64,000 nt of DNA from Hamadaea tsunoensis DSM 44101 (lineage in GTDB: Bacteria; Actinomycetota; Actinomycetes; Mycobacteriales; Micromonosporaceae). The stretch is taken from the NCBI RefSeq assembly GCF_000428945.1, contig NZ_AUAX01000014.1, forward strand, positions 124,001 through 188,000, written 5' to 3'. The notes beneath the pieces were generated by a model, which had not been told where the DNA came from, searched no databases, and saw only the letters and a list, made by a program, of their open reading frames with translations. Numbering within the stretch: position 1 is the stretch's first letter; each line of letters opens with the position of its first letter. Both the position numbers and the translations under genes were made by a program. Positions 17,754-25,886 of this stretch are shown piece after piece.

Positions 17754-18427
17754 ACCGCCCCGGCCGGGCCCGCCAGCGACGGGTCCTCGCGTGCTGTACG
17801 GCCGACTGGGACCCCGATCCGGCCGAGGACCTCGGTGAGTTGCCGCCGTTCGACATGGATGCTCTTCGGACCCGCGCTGCCGCCGGGGACTTCCGGCCGA
17901 TCCGCTGGACCCGGCACCTGCGCGTCGCCGTCCACCAGCTGCTGCACTGCCGCGGCGACCTGCGCAGCATCACGTGGGCGTTCGGGCCGGTGTTCTGGCC
18001 GTTTCCCCGACACGCCAGGCCGACAGTGCAGCCGGACCCGACCGGCCGCGTCTCGTCGGACCCACCACGATCGGTCACCGTCCAGCCGATCACGGATCCA
18101 CCCACCGGCAGCCGGGCGACAGCGTCGAACGATCTGATGTGGACAGACGTGCCGCCGGGGATCGACATGGCCCAGCTGCGCGTGCGAGCCGCCGCCGCCG
18201 ACTACGAGTTCCTGTCCTGGAGGGTCCACCTGTACGTCGCGATGGAGATCACCGGCAGCCACCTTCGCCTGCGGCACTGGCGGCTCGTCCGCGACTGCTG
18301 GGCGGCCGTGGTGACCTGGCCCGCGCAATACGCCCGCCACCAGCGCCGCGCCCAGCACCACGCCGCCCGCCGGGCCGCGGCCCTGGCCGACATCACGCAA
18401 CCGGCGACGAGCGGAGACCGGCGATGA
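17750..18427 (+). CDS. Unknown protein with two copies of an internal repeat
   Basis: A 225-residue protein I do not recognise. Residues about 35-84 (M-D-A-L-R-T-R-A-A-A-G-D, then W-T-R-H-L-R-V-A, ending F-G-P-V-F-W) and about 144-190 (M-A-Q-L-R-V-R-A-A-A-A-D, then W-R-V-H-L-Y-V-A, ending R-D-C-W) align as a duplicated domain. A proline- and serine-rich linker separates them. No signal peptide or membrane segment is evident. The start ATG 17750 overlaps the 54-residue gene, and the end overlaps the next gene by ATGA. It belongs to the conservon-importer operon. Confidence 0.75.
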   Translation: MNRPGRARQRRVLACCTADWDPDPAEDLGELPPFDMDALRTRAAAGDFRPIRWTRHLRVAVHQLLHCRGDLRSITWAFGPVFWPFPRHARPTVQPDPTGRVSSDPPRSVTVQPITDPPTGSRATASNDLMWTDVPPGIDMAQLRVRAAAADYEFLSWRVHLYVAMEITGSHLRLRHWRLVRDCWAAVVTWPAQYARHQRRAQHHAARRAAALADITQPATSGDRR

Positions 18428-19275
18428 GCGCGTACCCGAAGGTGTTCCCAGCCCCAGCTGCCAACGCCCTGCGCGACCTGGGCGTAGAGCTACAACGGCG
18501 CCATGTGACCTGCTACCTGCCCGGCCGACGCGCGTACTACGGCACGTATCAGCAGCAGCGGGTCGTGGTCACGGTCCGGCTGCTCCTTCGACCGGACGCC
18601 GTCGCCAGCCATAACATCGAGCAAACGCTGTACCACGCGGCTGCCGGCGGGGACTGCCCGCTACCGCTGCCGACTGCGATATACCTCGACGAGTACGTCA
18701 CGGTCGCCGCCGCGTTCAGCCAGCCGACCCCATCGGACAGCGTCTCCGAGGCGGCGTTGGTCGATCTGCTCGACCGGCTGAACTGGCTGCACACCTGGAC
18801 CCCGCCGCCACCGCACGACCAACCGCTGCCCGAACCGCCGATCGCCAGCACGCTGTCGAGGTACCACCAGTGCGGCCTGCTGCGCCAAAGTACCGCCGCC
18901 GCGATCCACGCGGTTGTCGGCGTCAAACCTCGGCGACGGCTCGAACTCGGCGACGGCCCGCTCGACCGATGCCAGTTCAACCCAACCGCGCTCAGCGCGC
19001 TGTTCGGACCGTTCGACGCCGGCTGGCGGCTGGCCGGCTACGACTGGGCGGAACTGCATCTGCGCTTCGCCGACACGCATCCGTGGCTGGCCAAGGAACT
19101 CATCGAACGGTCCGAACGCGCCAACCTGTCGGTCACCTACGCCGCGAGCCTCGTCCTTGCCGCCTGCCGGCAGTTGTGCCGCGGAGGCATTGACCCACAA
19201 CGGGAGCAACGACTTCGTGGGCAGCTCGAAGCCGCCCAACGCCGCCTATATCTGCTCTACGAGGCGTCGCTATGA
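18424..19275 (+). CDS. Unknown protein, possibly a degenerate APH-like fold
   Basis: A 283-residue cytoplasmic protein. Its outline recalls APH-fold kinases: an N-terminal beta-rich part, an I-E-Q-T-L-Y-H-A segment like the N-lobe helix, and L-L-D-R-L-N-W-L-H like the helix before the catalytic loop. No HGD or D-W-E motif is present, so catalysis of that type is unlikely. The gene is linked by ATGA overlaps to both neighbours. The fold suggestion is inference from pattern only; otherwise it is a conserved-looking hypothetical protein. Confidence 0.7.
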   Translation: MSAYPKVFPAPAANALRDLGVELQRRHVTCYLPGRRAYYGTYQQQRVVVTVRLLLRPDAVASHNIEQTLYHAAAGGDCPLPLPTAIYLDEYVTVAAAFSQPTPSDSVSEAALVDLLDRLNWLHTWTPPPPHDQPLPEPPIASTLSRYHQCGLLRQSTAAAIHAVVGVKPRRRLELGDGPLDRCQFNPTALSALFGPFDAGWRLAGYDWAELHLRFADTHPWLAKELIERSERANLSVTYAASLVLAACRQLCRGGIDPQREQRLRGQLEAAQRRLYLLYEASL

Positions 19276-19619
19276 GAGATCCCACCGCCACCGCCACCGC
19301 CACCGCGAATGCGTGGCGCTGGCACGAGATGCGGCAATCCATCGCCGCGCGCTGCCTCCTGCTGTGGCTGTTCACCGGTGCGATGCCAATGGCGATCATC
19401 GCCTGGCAGACCGCCGACGATCCGCTGTACGCCCTACGCTGGCGCGTCCTGCTGGTCGGCGTCGTCCCGGCCGCCGCCCACACGGTGAGCGTCGGATATG
19501 CCCTCGGTGTCCTGGCCACCCGCGACCCGGCCGTCTCCCGCATACGCGCGCGCTGGCAGGCCCTCACGTTCGCCCTCGGCGTCGCCACGTATCTGATCGC
19601 CGCAGCTACCGACCCGTAA
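19272..19619 (+). CDS. Small integral membrane protein
   Basis: A 115-residue protein with three hydrophobic stretches at about residues 26-46, 57-78 and 94-112, consistent with three transmembrane helices. The N-terminus carries a Thr-Ala repeat. It overlaps the previous gene by ATGA. No family is recognised. Its place in the importer-signalling operon suggests a membrane accessory role, but this is only context. Confidence 0.7.
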   Translation: MRDPTATATATANAWRWHEMRQSIAARCLLLWLFTGAMPMAIIAWQTADDPLYALRWRVLLVGVVPAAAHTVSVGYALGVLATRDPAVSRIRARWQALTFALGVATYLIAAATDP

Positions 19620-19748
19620 CACCTCTCAACCCCGCTTTGCCGGCCACCGTGCCCGATGGACAAGCAGAGCCCGACCAACCCCAGTGCGCTCCCGTTCCTC
19701 GCCATCGGCACCAGCACCGACCAGGTCTCAACTTCGGAGAAGCAACCC

Positions 19749-20747
19749 ATGCCCACCACCGCCCGCGCCGCCGTGGATGCGCGACCCGTTGCCCTCGGCA
19801 CCGTCGGATCGCGCCGCCCGCCGGCCCGCGTGGTCGTGCCCCGCGGGTGCATCGACCCCGCGATGTGGCAGGCCGCAGTGCGCCTGCTGGAACGCCACAC
19901 CGGCGACGACAGCTGCCCGTCCTGCCGCCGCGTCTGCCCCTACGCGGCGATCTGCCGGGCCGGTCTCGACGTCGCTCAGGGACTGCCGACCCGGCACGAC
20001 ACCTGGTGGTGGCACCAAATGCAGCAACACCATCAACATCGCGTCCGCCTGGTCATGCCACCGACCACCGACCCCGCCCGCATCCACCCCGCCCTACCCG
20101 CCTACCTGCACCACCTCCACGAGCACTGCGCACCCCTCGCCGCCGCGCGCGAGGCCGGGCACGTCGTGCTGTCGTCGTTTCAACCCCGGCCGTCCTCCGC
20201 TGCCGATGTGTTCGCCAAGATCTACGCCGCCGCCGAAGGTGTACGCATCCGCCGTCGCAGCGACGCCGGCCGCCACGCCTGCGCCGTGCTGGCCTGGCTC
20301 GGCCCCACCGCCGCCGACAACCACAACGACCTCATCGCCTACCCGGCCCACCTCGCCCGAGCCCTGTACGCGCCAACTGGACTCGTGATCGCCGACTTCG
20401 CGCCCGGCCCACCACGGCCCAGCCGCCGCGACCAACCCATACCGGCCCCGCCGATCGGACTGGTCATCATCCGCGTCGGCGTACCCGCCGACCGGCACCT
20501 GATCGGCCCCACCACCAACCCGCAGCTGATCCCGGCCCTCGACGACGACGGCCACGACGTCATCTCTGCCACCCTGACCCGATCGCGCGGCAGCCTCACC
20601 CCGCGCAGCGCCTTCCGCCAACTCGAACTGCATGTCCTTGCCCGCATCGAACAACAACCACCACCCGCTGCGGTCCCGCCGTCGGCGGTGCCCGATCGTC
20701 CAGCGCGCCGGCTCCGCCGCCGATCCACCGGCCAGCCCACGCAATGA
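19749..20747 (+). CDS. DUF6875-like protein with a cysteine cluster
   Basis: A 332-residue protein. A cysteine cluster C-P-S-C-R-R-V-C-P-Y-A-A-I-C occurs near residues 56-69 and may bind a metal or an iron-sulfur cluster. The C-terminal part contains G-L-V-I-A-D-F-A-P-G-P-P and a later G-L-V-I-I-R-V-G-V-P-A-D, which resemble the DUF6875 pattern as I remember it. The start ATG 19749 is preferred because GGAGAAG lies 6 bases upstream; an in-frame ATG at 19656 lacks a binding site. Function unknown. Confidence 0.65.
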   Translation: MPTTARAAVDARPVALGTVGSRRPPARVVVPRGCIDPAMWQAAVRLLERHTGDDSCPSCRRVCPYAAICRAGLDVAQGLPTRHDTWWWHQMQQHHQHRVRLVMPPTTDPARIHPALPAYLHHLHEHCAPLAAAREAGHVVLSSFQPRPSSAADVFAKIYAAAEGVRIRRRSDAGRHACAVLAWLGPTAADNHNDLIAYPAHLARALYAPTGLVIADFAPGPPRPSRRDQPIPAPPIGLVIIRVGVPADRHLIGPTTNPQLIPALDDDGHDVISATLTRSRGSLTPRSAFRQLELHVLARIEQQPPPAAVPPSAVPDRPARRLRRRSTGQPTQ

Positions 20748-20945
20748 CCGCGACCCGTCAACGAGCGGCACCACCCCGCAGTCGTGCACCGCCGACCGAG
20801 GCCGACGCGCGCTCGCCGCCGCCATGTATAGCCGCCATCGTGCGTTGCGCAGCCGCCAGCGTCCGACCTGCCGTGCCCGCAAGGCCAGGCAGTATCCCGG
20901 CACCGCCGTCGGACACCCATCCACACACCACCGAGGAAGGACTCC
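20748..20945. other. Intergenic stretch without a convincing gene
   Basis: 198 bases. A frame beginning at ATG 20744 is open but runs out of frame into the next gene with shadow-like composition (mostly Arg, Pro, Ala), so I do not annotate it. A strong AGGAAGG for the next gene is at its end. Confidence 0.4.
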
Positions 20946-21899
20946 ATGTCCACCAGTACAGCCCCTACGCCGCCGCGCCCCGCCGCGCCCAAGCTGTCTC
21001 GCCGCGCCATCGTGGCCATCGTCGCGGCCGTTGTTCTGCTCGCCGTCGCCGCGATCGTCTTCATCCTCCCGGTCGCGCGGCACCCGGCCGCCATCGCAAC
21101 CTCACCCAGCGCTTCCGCGAGCATGGGCAACCCGCAGCCGTCCACCGGCGGAACGATGCTGACGACGCTCGCCCGCGACACCGCCGCGCTTCCCGCCGCG
21201 CCGCGGACCGGCACCTACGAATACCTGCGGCACATCATCTGGGGACCCAAAGAAAAGATGGTCTACGCCGTCGATGAACGAACCTGGCGCCAGCCCGACG
21301 GCATCGCCAAGTACGCGGTAGACCGCCACCAAGACTTGGCCGCCAAGGGCTTCGACCCGATGACCGCCAACCTCGACTTCGCCAGCGGGGCCGCCAACGT
21401 CCGCGTTCTCGACGCCATCCAAGACCCCGACATCCACGACCAGCCCGACATCATCCTGGCCGACAGCGGCGACCCCGTCGCCCAACTGAACTGGTACCTA
21501 AACACCGCCCGCAACAGCCAAACCGCCGACACCCAACGACAAATCCGGGACCTGATCGACATCTACCACCACCAGCTCGTTCCGCCGAAGTTGCGCGCGG
21601 CGATCCTGCTGGCCCTCGCCCAGCTGCCCGACACGACCTCCACCCACCACAGCGACACCGACCCCCTGCACCGCGACAGCATCGCCTTCACCACGACGTT
21701 CACCGACAGCGACGTCACCATCCTCGTCGACCCGGCCACCGGGCTGATCAACGCCGTCCGGGAACGGTTCAAGGGCCGACTCTGGGAGTACACACTGTTC
21801 TTTCCCGCGGAGTGGACCGCCATCCGCGGACCGGGCCCCGCTCAGCCCACACCGGCATCCACCATCCACCCGTCCACCGCACCGGCCCCGCGAACCTGA
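20946..21899 (+). CDS. Membrane-anchored protein, CU044_5270-like
   Basis: A 317-residue protein with a short cytoplasmic N-terminus, one transmembrane segment at about residues 21-43 and an exported domain. The exported part has the layout of actinomycete CU044_5270-family proteins: T-Y-E-Y-L-R-H near residue 89, and V-D-P-A-T-G-L-I near the end. Such proteins are often encoded with ECF sigma factors and may sense envelope state; no sigma factor is near here. AGGAAGG precedes ATG 20946. The family call is tentative. Confidence 0.65.
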   Translation: MSTSTAPTPPRPAAPKLSRRAIVAIVAAVVLLAVAAIVFILPVARHPAAIATSPSASASMGNPQPSTGGTMLTTLARDTAALPAAPRTGTYEYLRHIIWGPKEKMVYAVDERTWRQPDGIAKYAVDRHQDLAAKGFDPMTANLDFASGAANVRVLDAIQDPDIHDQPDIILADSGDPVAQLNWYLNTARNSQTADTQRQIRDLIDIYHHQLVPPKLRAAILLALAQLPDTTSTHHSDTDPLHRDSIAFTTTFTDSDVTILVDPATGLINAVRERFKGRLWEYTLFFPAEWTAIRGPGPAQPTPASTIHPSTAPAPRT

Positions 21900-21968
21900 T
21901 CCGGACACCCGTCCGTCGCGTGACCTCGACGACGGGGCCAGCGTCGCAGGACACGCCGCCGACCGGCA

Positions 21969-22202
21969 GTGACTGATGCCGAGACCGCACGTCGGCGCGC
22001 TGAGCGCCTTCGCCGCAATAGCCGGACTCGCCGCGCGGTGGCGTACCCGCACCGGTACGCCACCGCCGTCCGGCGACCGACACCGAAGCAGACGCCGCCG
22101 GCCACTCGCCCCGTCGCGAAGCTCACCCCCCACGCTGCCGAGCTTCAGCACCTCCAGCGCTACCGACCGCCACACCCAGACCAGACCGGAGACCCCGCAT
22201 GA
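21969..22202 (+). CDS. Small basic protein of unknown function
   Basis: A 77-residue frame from GTG 21969, rich in Arg, Ala, Pro and Thr, with an N-terminal helix-prone segment (T-A-R-R-R-A-E-R-L-R-R). Its TGA overlaps the ATG of the alpha/beta hydrolase gene, the same coupling seen across the operon, which is the main support. The ribosome binding site is weak and the composition is also compatible with a chance frame. Confidence 0.4.
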   Translation: MTDAETARRRAERLRRNSRTRRAVAYPHRYATAVRRPTPKQTPPATRPVAKLTPHAAELQHLQRYRPPHPDQTGDPA

Positions 22203-23098
22203 TCGTCGAAATCGACGGCCCGATCTCCTACGTAGAACACAGCGGCCCCCCCGACGCGCCGCGAGTGGTCTACCTCCACGGGCTCGGCGGCTCGCTGAGC
22301 AACTGGAACGACCTCGCGCTGCGGATGCGAGCGCATGTCCGCGGTACGGCACTCGACCTGCCCGGATTCGGCCGGTCGCCGTCCGCCGGGCGCCGCACCA
22401 CCGTCACCGCGAACGCGAACCTGGTCGGCCGGTTCCTGAAGACCGTCGTGGGCGAACCGGCGATCCTCGTCGGCACCTCGATGGGTGCGCTGATCTCGAT
22501 CCTGCTGGCCGCGACCGAACCCGACCTCGTCCCCGCGCTCGCACTGATCGCACCACCATGGCCGCTGACCGGACCGCCACGAGTACATCGCGACGTTGGC
22601 CGGTCCGCGCTCGTCAGCGGCATACCCGGCCTCGGCGAACTCATCCTCGCACGGCGTCTGGCGACCGTTCCCGCCCACCAGCGCGTCGAGCAAACGCTAC
22701 GGCGCTGCTGCGCCGACCCGACCCGCGTCAGCGCAACCATGCGGCAAGCAACCATCGCCGACGAAGAACTCGTCACCCAGGAAGGTTTCCGCCGAGCCCG
22801 CGACTACTTGTGCGCCGCCCGCTCGATCGTGCGTACCCTGGCCCAGCGTCACACCCACACCCGACGCGTGGCCGACCTGCCGCAGCCCGTCCTGCTCATG
22901 CACGGAACCGCTGATCGCCTCGTCCCCGTCGCGGCCGCGCGAGCCGCCTCGAACCTCTTGCGACACGGCACCTACCGCGAGGTTGCCGCCGGGCACATCG
23001 CACACATGGAAACGCCCGACGACATCGCTGCGGCCCTCTTAGCGTGGCTGGCCACCGTCACCCCACAACACCGACCCGAGTTCAACGGTATGCAGTAA
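22199..23098 (+). CDS. Alpha/beta hydrolase
   Basis: A 299-residue enzyme. The oxyanion-hole motif H-G-L-G-G is near residues 27-31, the nucleophile elbow G-T-S-M-G near 96-100, the acid is in H-G-T-A-D-R-L-V-P, and the catalytic histidine is in G-H-I-A-H-M-E. All members of the triad are present. It hydrolyses an ester, amide, lactone or C-C bond in a small molecule. It may process a ligand imported by the upstream transporter. No signal peptide is seen, so it acts in the cytoplasm. Confidence 0.88.
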   Translation: MIVEIDGPISYVEHSGPPDAPRVVYLHGLGGSLSNWNDLALRMRAHVRGTALDLPGFGRSPSAGRRTTVTANANLVGRFLKTVVGEPAILVGTSMGALISILLAATEPDLVPALALIAPPWPLTGPPRVHRDVGRSALVSGIPGLGELILARRLATVPAHQRVEQTLRRCCADPTRVSATMRQATIADEELVTQEGFRRARDYLCAARSIVRTLAQRHTHTRRVADLPQPVLLMHGTADRLVPVAAARAASNLLRHGTYREVAAGHIAHMETPDDIAAALLAWLATVTPQHRPEFNGMQ

Positions 23099-23195
23099 AC
23101 GGTCACGACCGACGATGGCACCACTCGATGCCCGGACCCGGACCGCTCCGGCACCGATCCAATCGCAGCTGTTCCGTCCAGAATGAGGAGCGCTC

Positions 23196-24437
23196 ATGAG
23201 CACGGCCGCCGACGTCCCGACCGACCTGGACCCGAAAACCCTTCGCCGGCAGCTGGCCGAGCAACTCCTCGCCGCCGGGCACGTCACCCGCGACACCGTG
23301 GCCGCCGCGTTCCGGACCGTACCCCGACACCTGTTCATGCTCGACGGCGTAGACCTGGCGACCGCCTACGACGCCGACCAATCGCCCGTCACCAAACGCA
23401 ACGAGGCCGGAGCGGCGACCTCGTCAGTGTCCGCGCCGTGGCTGCAAGGCCGCATGATCGAACAAGCGGACATCCGACCAGGGATGCGCGTGCTGGAGAT
23501 CGGCAGCGGCGGCTACAACGCGGCCCTGATCGCCGAAGTCGTCGGCCCCACCGGGCGGGTCGTGACCGTCGACATCGACCGCGACATCACCGACTGCACC
23601 TCCCGCCGCCTGGACGCCACCGGATACGGGCGGATCCGAGTCGTGCAAGCCGACGGCAACCGGCGCATCCCCGGCGAGCACGAGCTGTTCGACGCCATCG
23701 TGGTGACCGTCGGAACCCACAGCGTGCCGCCCGCGTGGATGGAGCAGCTCGCCCCGCACGGGATCCTCGTCGTCCCGCTCGATATGGGCGGCACCACCCG
23801 CTCGATCGCGTTCCGCCGCGACGGCAACCGCCTGGAGAGCCTGAGCGCGGAGGTGTGCGGGTTCGTGCCCATGCAGGGAGACGGCGAGCACGCCCCGACC
23901 ATCGTCTCCGTCCCCGGCACGCAGGCAGCAGCGGCAACCCTACGATTCGCCGGCCCGGCACCCGCCGGGCTCAACCTGCCCGACAACCTGCTATCTGGGC
24001 CGCCCGTACAGCTGTGGTCCGGCGAGACGATCGGCAACAGCACCGACTGGTCCGACCTCTACTTGTGGTTCTCCTGCTACATGCCCGGCGCCTGCACCGT
24101 CACCGTGCCCGACGACAGCCCCCTGCGTACGCCCGGCCAGTTCTTCTTCCCCAAAGGCAACGCCCGCGACGACAGCCTGGCCGTGTTCGTCATCCGCAGA
24201 CTCGACGACGGCAGCGGCTGCGAATGGGGCGCCACCGGGTACGGGACGCACGGCGTAGTGGCCGCCGAGGAAATGATCAGCCACATTCAACAATGGAACC
24301 GCACGGCCGGCCCGACACGCCCGCCTACCTACACCTTCATCGCGAAACCGAACCGACCGCAGCTCCAACCGCACACCACCGCCCTTGCTCAACACCACGG
24401 CGCGCTCCTGATCCACTGGCCCACCAGCACGGACTAA
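23196..24437 (+). CDS. FxLD-system methyltransferase (PIMT-like)
   Basis: A 413-residue protein resembling protein-L-isoaspartate O-methyltransferases. Motif I V-L-E-I-G-S-G-G-Y is near residues 96-104, T-V-D-I-D is the acidic ribose-binding strand, and a long C-terminal extension ends W-P-T-S-T-D. The arrangement matches the methyltransferases of FxLD lanthipeptide systems, where the enzyme modifies an Asp of a precursor peptide. No precursor peptide, dehydratase or cyclase gene is visible nearby, so here it is an orphan or acts on another protein. ATGAGGAGCG just upstream supplies a GAGG binding site for ATG 23196. Confidence 0.8.
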   Translation: MSTAADVPTDLDPKTLRRQLAEQLLAAGHVTRDTVAAAFRTVPRHLFMLDGVDLATAYDADQSPVTKRNEAGAATSSVSAPWLQGRMIEQADIRPGMRVLEIGSGGYNAALIAEVVGPTGRVVTVDIDRDITDCTSRRLDATGYGRIRVVQADGNRRIPGEHELFDAIVVTVGTHSVPPAWMEQLAPHGILVVPLDMGGTTRSIAFRRDGNRLESLSAEVCGFVPMQGDGEHAPTIVSVPGTQAAAATLRFAGPAPAGLNLPDNLLSGPPVQLWSGETIGNSTDWSDLYLWFSCYMPGACTVTVPDDSPLRTPGQFFFPKGNARDDSLAVFVIRRLDDGSGCEWGATGYGTHGVVAAEEMISHIQQWNRTAGPTRPPTYTFIAKPNRPQLQPHTTALAQHHGALLIHWPTSTD

Positions 24438-24541
24438 GGCTGGTTACAGTCGCGCACTCGGCGTGCTCGGGTCCGCTGACTCGGCTCAGCCGACCTGGAG
24501 GCGGCGGGCGCCGTCGAACGCGTGTTCTATAGTCTGACTTC
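24438..24541. promoter_or_regulatory. Promoter-like stretch upstream of the gene at 24542
   Basis: A TATAGT hexamer at 24527-24532 lies 9 bases before ATG 24542. A transcript starting at the usual distance would have almost no leader, so the downstream gene may be leaderless, which is common in actinomycetes. No clear -35 box. Confidence 0.4.
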
Positions 24542-24847
24542 ATGGCCTTCGGTAACCAGCTGCGCGAGATCGGCGAGTGTCACGCCCAAAGTCGGGCGAT
24601 TCTGCGGGTGGAGATTCGCCAGAGCGGCGTCGGCGCGTGGAAAGTCGACGTTGTGGACCAGGAACAGCGCCGCAGCATCGAGAAGACGTACGAGGATGAG
24701 GCAGCCGCCCGCCATGCGGCCGAGACAGCGTACGCCTACGGGCGGCAGTTTGGCCGATGGAGAATCCAACGTGCCACTGGCTACGAGCCCGCTGGCACAG
24801 CATCCCCCGTGGGCTGGGAACCCGACATCGATTCCTTGATCGGCTGA
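24542..24847 (+). CDS. Unknown 101-residue protein
   Basis: A small soluble protein with an amphipathic, charged middle (D-E-A-A-A-R-H-A-A-E-T-A-Y-A) and two beta-like segments at the start (I-L-R-V-E-I-R then W-K-V-D-V-V). Composition and codon use look genuine. It has no Shine-Dalgarno sequence and probably starts from the promoter at 24527. No family recognised. Confidence 0.6.
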   Translation: MAFGNQLREIGECHAQSRAILRVEIRQSGVGAWKVDVVDQEQRRSIEKTYEDEAAARHAAETAYAYGRQFGRWRIQRATGYEPAGTASPVGWEPDIDSLIG

Positions 24848-24945
24848 GGCTCAAGGACAGAGCCGTCACATCGTGCGCCTCAGCGTGTGTGGTGAAGCTG
24901 ACCGCCGGAGCATTTGGTCCCGTCGTTGGCGCGGGAGCAGCTCGG

Positions 24946-24962
24946 CAATTTCGCGCAAATTG
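24946..24962. repeat. Inverted repeat CAATTT-N5-AAATTG
   Basis: Two perfect 6-bp arms around CGCGC in an intergenic stretch that is AT-rich for this genome. Complementary TGGTCC/GGACCA segments flank it. It could be an operator or part of a terminator between the convergent genes at 24847 and 25030. Confidence 0.4.
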
Positions 24963-25029
24963 GACCAGGCGAAAAGGTGCGAGGACCAAGACCGCTCGAA
25001 CTGATAGCTGAGCACACCACAGGGGCAAA

Positions 25030-25266
25030 TCAGCCGGGCCAGTCCGCGGGGACCTCCTCTTCGATCGAGTAGATCTCTGGCGTCGGGTGCCCAACGCCCA
25101 TATGCCACCGGTGCCGTTGGGCGGCATACTCCGCGTCCGAGGGTATGCCCCAGCCGCTGCGAGAATGGGCGCCACACGAGCAGCGCCATCCGTAGGACGT
25201 CCGAGCCTTGGTGCTAACCCGATCAGGCTCGGTGCCGTTGAGCGCCTGCAGAATCTTCCGGAACAT
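25030..25266 (-). CDS. Small putative zinc-binding protein
   Basis: A 78-residue protein with a C-S-C-G pair followed by H-S-R, Q-R-H-R-W-H and G-H, a spacing suggestive of a small Cys/His zinc ribbon. The start ATG 25266 is chosen because AGGAGG lies about 6 bases upstream; the longer in-frame start at 25338 has no such site. The acidic C-terminus ends E-E-E-V-P-A-D-W-P-G. Function unknown. Confidence 0.6.
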   Translation of the reverse strand: MFRKILQALNGTEPDRVSTKARTSYGWRCSCGAHSRSGWGIPSDAEYAAQRHRWHMGVGHPTPEIYSIEEEVPADWPG

Positions 25267-25448
25267 GGCTGGCCTCCTGGTGCCCGCGGAGATTCTACGT
25301 CCTGCGGGCTCGGCTCTATCTGATGTGCGCCACGCCATCCATGCTCCGCCCTGGAGGCGACAGCCCGGTGGAGGAGGCGGCGAGTTCCGGCGCCACGCCC
25401 GTAGTCATGCAGCGAAACGAATCCGGCTCTCCCGGTGTAGACCTTGGG

Positions 25449-25640
25449 TCACCTGTACAGCGCCGCTGCGGCGACAGCGATGGCAATCGTCCCACCGGCG
25501 GCCGAGCCGCCAACCAGAAGCGCTCGGGGCACCAGTCTGTGGTCGAGCCAGGACAGCAATGCCGCCGCCGAACCTAGGAACGTCGCTCCGAGTAGTACAA
25601 CAGCGGTCCAGAGGAAGATGAGCGCAGAGGAGGTGGTCAT
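25449..25640 (-). CDS. Small membrane protein, two helices
   Basis: A 63-residue hydrophobic protein with predicted transmembrane segments at about residues 6-29 and 39-60 separated by a short charged turn (D-H-R-L-V-P-R). AAAGG lies about 10 bases before the ATG. Its only visible feature is the hairpin topology. Function unknown; such peptides can be holin-like or accessory subunits, but nothing supports either. Confidence 0.5.
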   Translation of the reverse strand: MTTSSALIFLWTAVVLLGATFLGSAAALLSWLDHRLVPRALLVGGSAAGGTIAIAVAAAALYR

Positions 25641-25886
25641 CCGTGCCGCCTTTCATGGTGCCGCCCGGCCCGGCGCCCGGCGATGAACCAAACTCTTGCA
25701 ACTCACCGACGTCCCGGTCAGGATGGTTGCTGACCGATCAGCCCGCACGGCAAGATCATGCATGTGGCATCTGGCCTCGTGGTTCGCGGACCTCCGTTCG
25801 TTGCCCACCTCGCCTCTCCCCCGGAGAACTTCTTGTGCGGGCAGATCGGTCACGAGTTTCTGAGCGGCGGCACGGAGGACGGCGGC

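Noticed and set aside
24438-24541. Search for an FxLD precursor peptide beside the methyltransferase
   Set aside because: No short frame with the expected Cys/Ser/Thr core was found here or in 23099-23195.
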